A model generated the notes under the pieces. That model was given only the letters and a program-made list of their open reading frames with translations, was not told the DNA's origin and made no database searches. From NCBI GenBank assembly GCA_036583965.1, contig JAZBQD010000014.1:28439490-28503489 (forward strand): a stretch of DNA of 64,000 bases, written 5' to 3'. The stretch comes from Prunella strophiata (lineage: Eukaryota > Chordata > Aves > Passeriformes > Prunellidae). Below, in pieces: positions 62,557-64,000 of this stretch (within the stretch, counting starts at the first letter, position 1; every line of letters begins with the position of its first letter). Made by a program: the position numbers and the translations under genes.

Positions 62557-64000
62557 TATTTCTTTCAGTTTTGATAGATCATGAAGTATGGCCAAAGTTT
62601 TTGGGTTTTGGTGGCTCACTGTTCATGCAGTTCTCTGCCTTTGGGGTTATCTGTGGTTTGGGTACAAATACAAGCCTTGGATATCAGGTGTGGAGCCAAA
62701 ACATGCACTCATATGTGTAATATGGCAAATAGTGAAAGTGTACTTGTGTTTATAAGTAATGATTTGATGAAATAAAGTTGCTTTGTCAAGAGATATGCTA
62801 GTTATTGTGGAGAGGTAAATAAGCTGCTTAGTCATGTAATGAAGACCCTATCTTTCGATTAAACCTTTTATATAAAAAATGAACTAAAGCTGCTGGGTAT
62901 AGGCAGAACTGCTGATGTAACAGATATGTATTTTTGAGATTTGACTTTATCAGCCCAGCAAGGACAGAAGCAGGGCAGGGGGGAAGGAAGAAGCAGGCAG
63001 GCTCTTTTAAGTAAGCAACTCAGTTCACGTACAGGACAAGATGTGATTGTTTATATGCTCAGGATGTGCTGCTGCTGCATTAACGCAAATGAAAAGATCC
63101 TATGCCTGATGGAGCTATTGTTCTCTTGTTTATAAAAGGAAGTTTTGCCATGGTTTAAACAAACAAAATCCCCAAGTCTTGAGTCTTCTGGCCTGTGATG
63201 GCCAGTCTATGTGGATGTAGAGTGTTTTGTCTCTCAATGGTAATACTTTCAAAATTCCCTACTACTCTAAAACCTTAATGTTCCTGTTACAAAATAGGTC
63301 TTATGTAATGTTGCCAGCTCAAAGCAATAAAAGTCATGAATTAGATAGACTAAAATCAGCATTGAGCTGTGGATTTTTGTAGGTGTGTAAATTACATATT
63401 TAAAATTTCCTTAGAATTGCCTTTGTTTTGGGGCAAAGGAGGACTTGGTTGGTTGTTGACTATGAAGTTACCATGTGAGAGTTATTTCTCTGTAACTGAA
63501 GGCTAGAAACTTAATAGTATTTCCTGGAATTCTCTTGTATGATTGTACAGTTCCAGGAGCTGGGATTTCAGAAAATGCTTAGACCATCTGAATAGCAATG
63601 AAATTAAGAGTTGACTGTGAAACAGAAAGAACCAGGTGGAGGGAGAAGGTGACCTGCTGCAACTTTATCAGTGTGGAATAGTTTGTGATGAGAAGTTAGA
63701 CAATGCAGTGATACAATGGAAAGCACACTCTAAATCACAAGTGGTGAGAGATCAGAAGCGTATGCTGTAACTATGAGAAGTGATTAGTCATAGCAGGTAT
63801 GTAGCTGGCTTTTTATCAAATTCTCATTCATGGAAAAGGATTTAGTAATTGAAAATGTGTAGCTGGCTGACTTTTCACAGAATGTTTCACAGTAGTCTGG
63901 AAAATTTCATTATTGCCATCTATTCATACATCTTTAGAAAAAGAAAGCTTAAAACTGAATGGGATGGGAGGGGAAGAAAAATCCATAAAAGCTGGGAAGG

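Larger units (their letters stand above)
36407..64000 (+). other. TMCC3 intron 1 (5' portion, runs off the window)
   Basis: From the donor GTAAGG at 36407 to the window end I found no sequence resembling the next TMCC3 exon, so this is taken as the first intron, at least 27.6 kb long. It is AT-rich and holds an LTR, a CR1 fragment and simple repeats, all annotated separately. Between those repeats I see no gene. Open frames reach about 136 codons, and the longest (54092-54502, minus) starts with GTG, which argues against coding. The stretches 36.8-47.0, 47.7-50.0 and 50.2-64.0 kb have no other recognised feature apart from possible regulatory blocks noted in the findings. Confidence 0.75.

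Noticed and set aside
62362..62619. 85-codon Lys/Gln/Thr-rich frame
   Set aside because: It is the complement reading of the GTTT-rich simple repeat.

Overview
This window reads as vertebrate nuclear DNA, most likely from a bird and probably a songbird. It is AT-rich, has no dense gene array, and is dominated by non-coding sequence. The lineage call rests on interspersed repeats recognised by eye: four 3'-end fragments of CR1 LINEs, one degenerate SINE with a tRNA-Ile-like head and a CR1-like tail (TguSINE1 type), and one solo ERV long terminal repeat of a family abundant in passerine genomes. No rRNA, tRNA, CRISPR or bacterial operon features are present.

One gene is supported. A CpG island at about 36.0-36.5 kb contains the first coding exon of TMCC3 (transmembrane and coiled-coil domain family 3) on the plus strand. 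The exon has 26 codons, starts at the ATG at 36329 and ends in a phase-0 consensus splice donor at 36407. The rest of the window (36.4-64 kb) is then the 5' part of TMCC3 intron 1, because I found no sequence matching the next TMCC3 exon.

Layout: 1-36.0 kb is upstream intergenic DNA with CR1 fragments at about 5.0-5.6, 16.5-16.7 and 24.3-24.6 kb, a SINE at about 26.3-26.45 kb and a perfect 18-bp hairpin at 26.86-26.90 kb. The TMCC3 promoter, 5' leader and exon 1 occupy 36.0-36.4 kb. The intron holds a small CpG-bearing patch with palindromes at 36.6-36.8 kb, a solo LTR at 47.05-47.63 kb in the same orientation as TMCC3, a CR1 fragment at 50.0-50.2 kb and several GTTT-rich or other simple repeats.

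Most long open frames look like chance frames: several lack an ATG, and they sit in AT-rich DNA or as shadows over the CpG island, the LTR and simple repeats. I found no convincing new multi-gene system. The best leads are an AG-preceded mini-ORF just inside intron 1 that would give a very short TMCC3 product, an intronic solo LTR with a TATA-like box, the 18-bp hairpin, a 206-codon minus-strand ORF at 25.2-25.8 kb, and two exon-like stretches at 3.5 kb and 28.0-28.2 kb. Every coordinate and family name is from visual reading and has not been confirmed by a database search.
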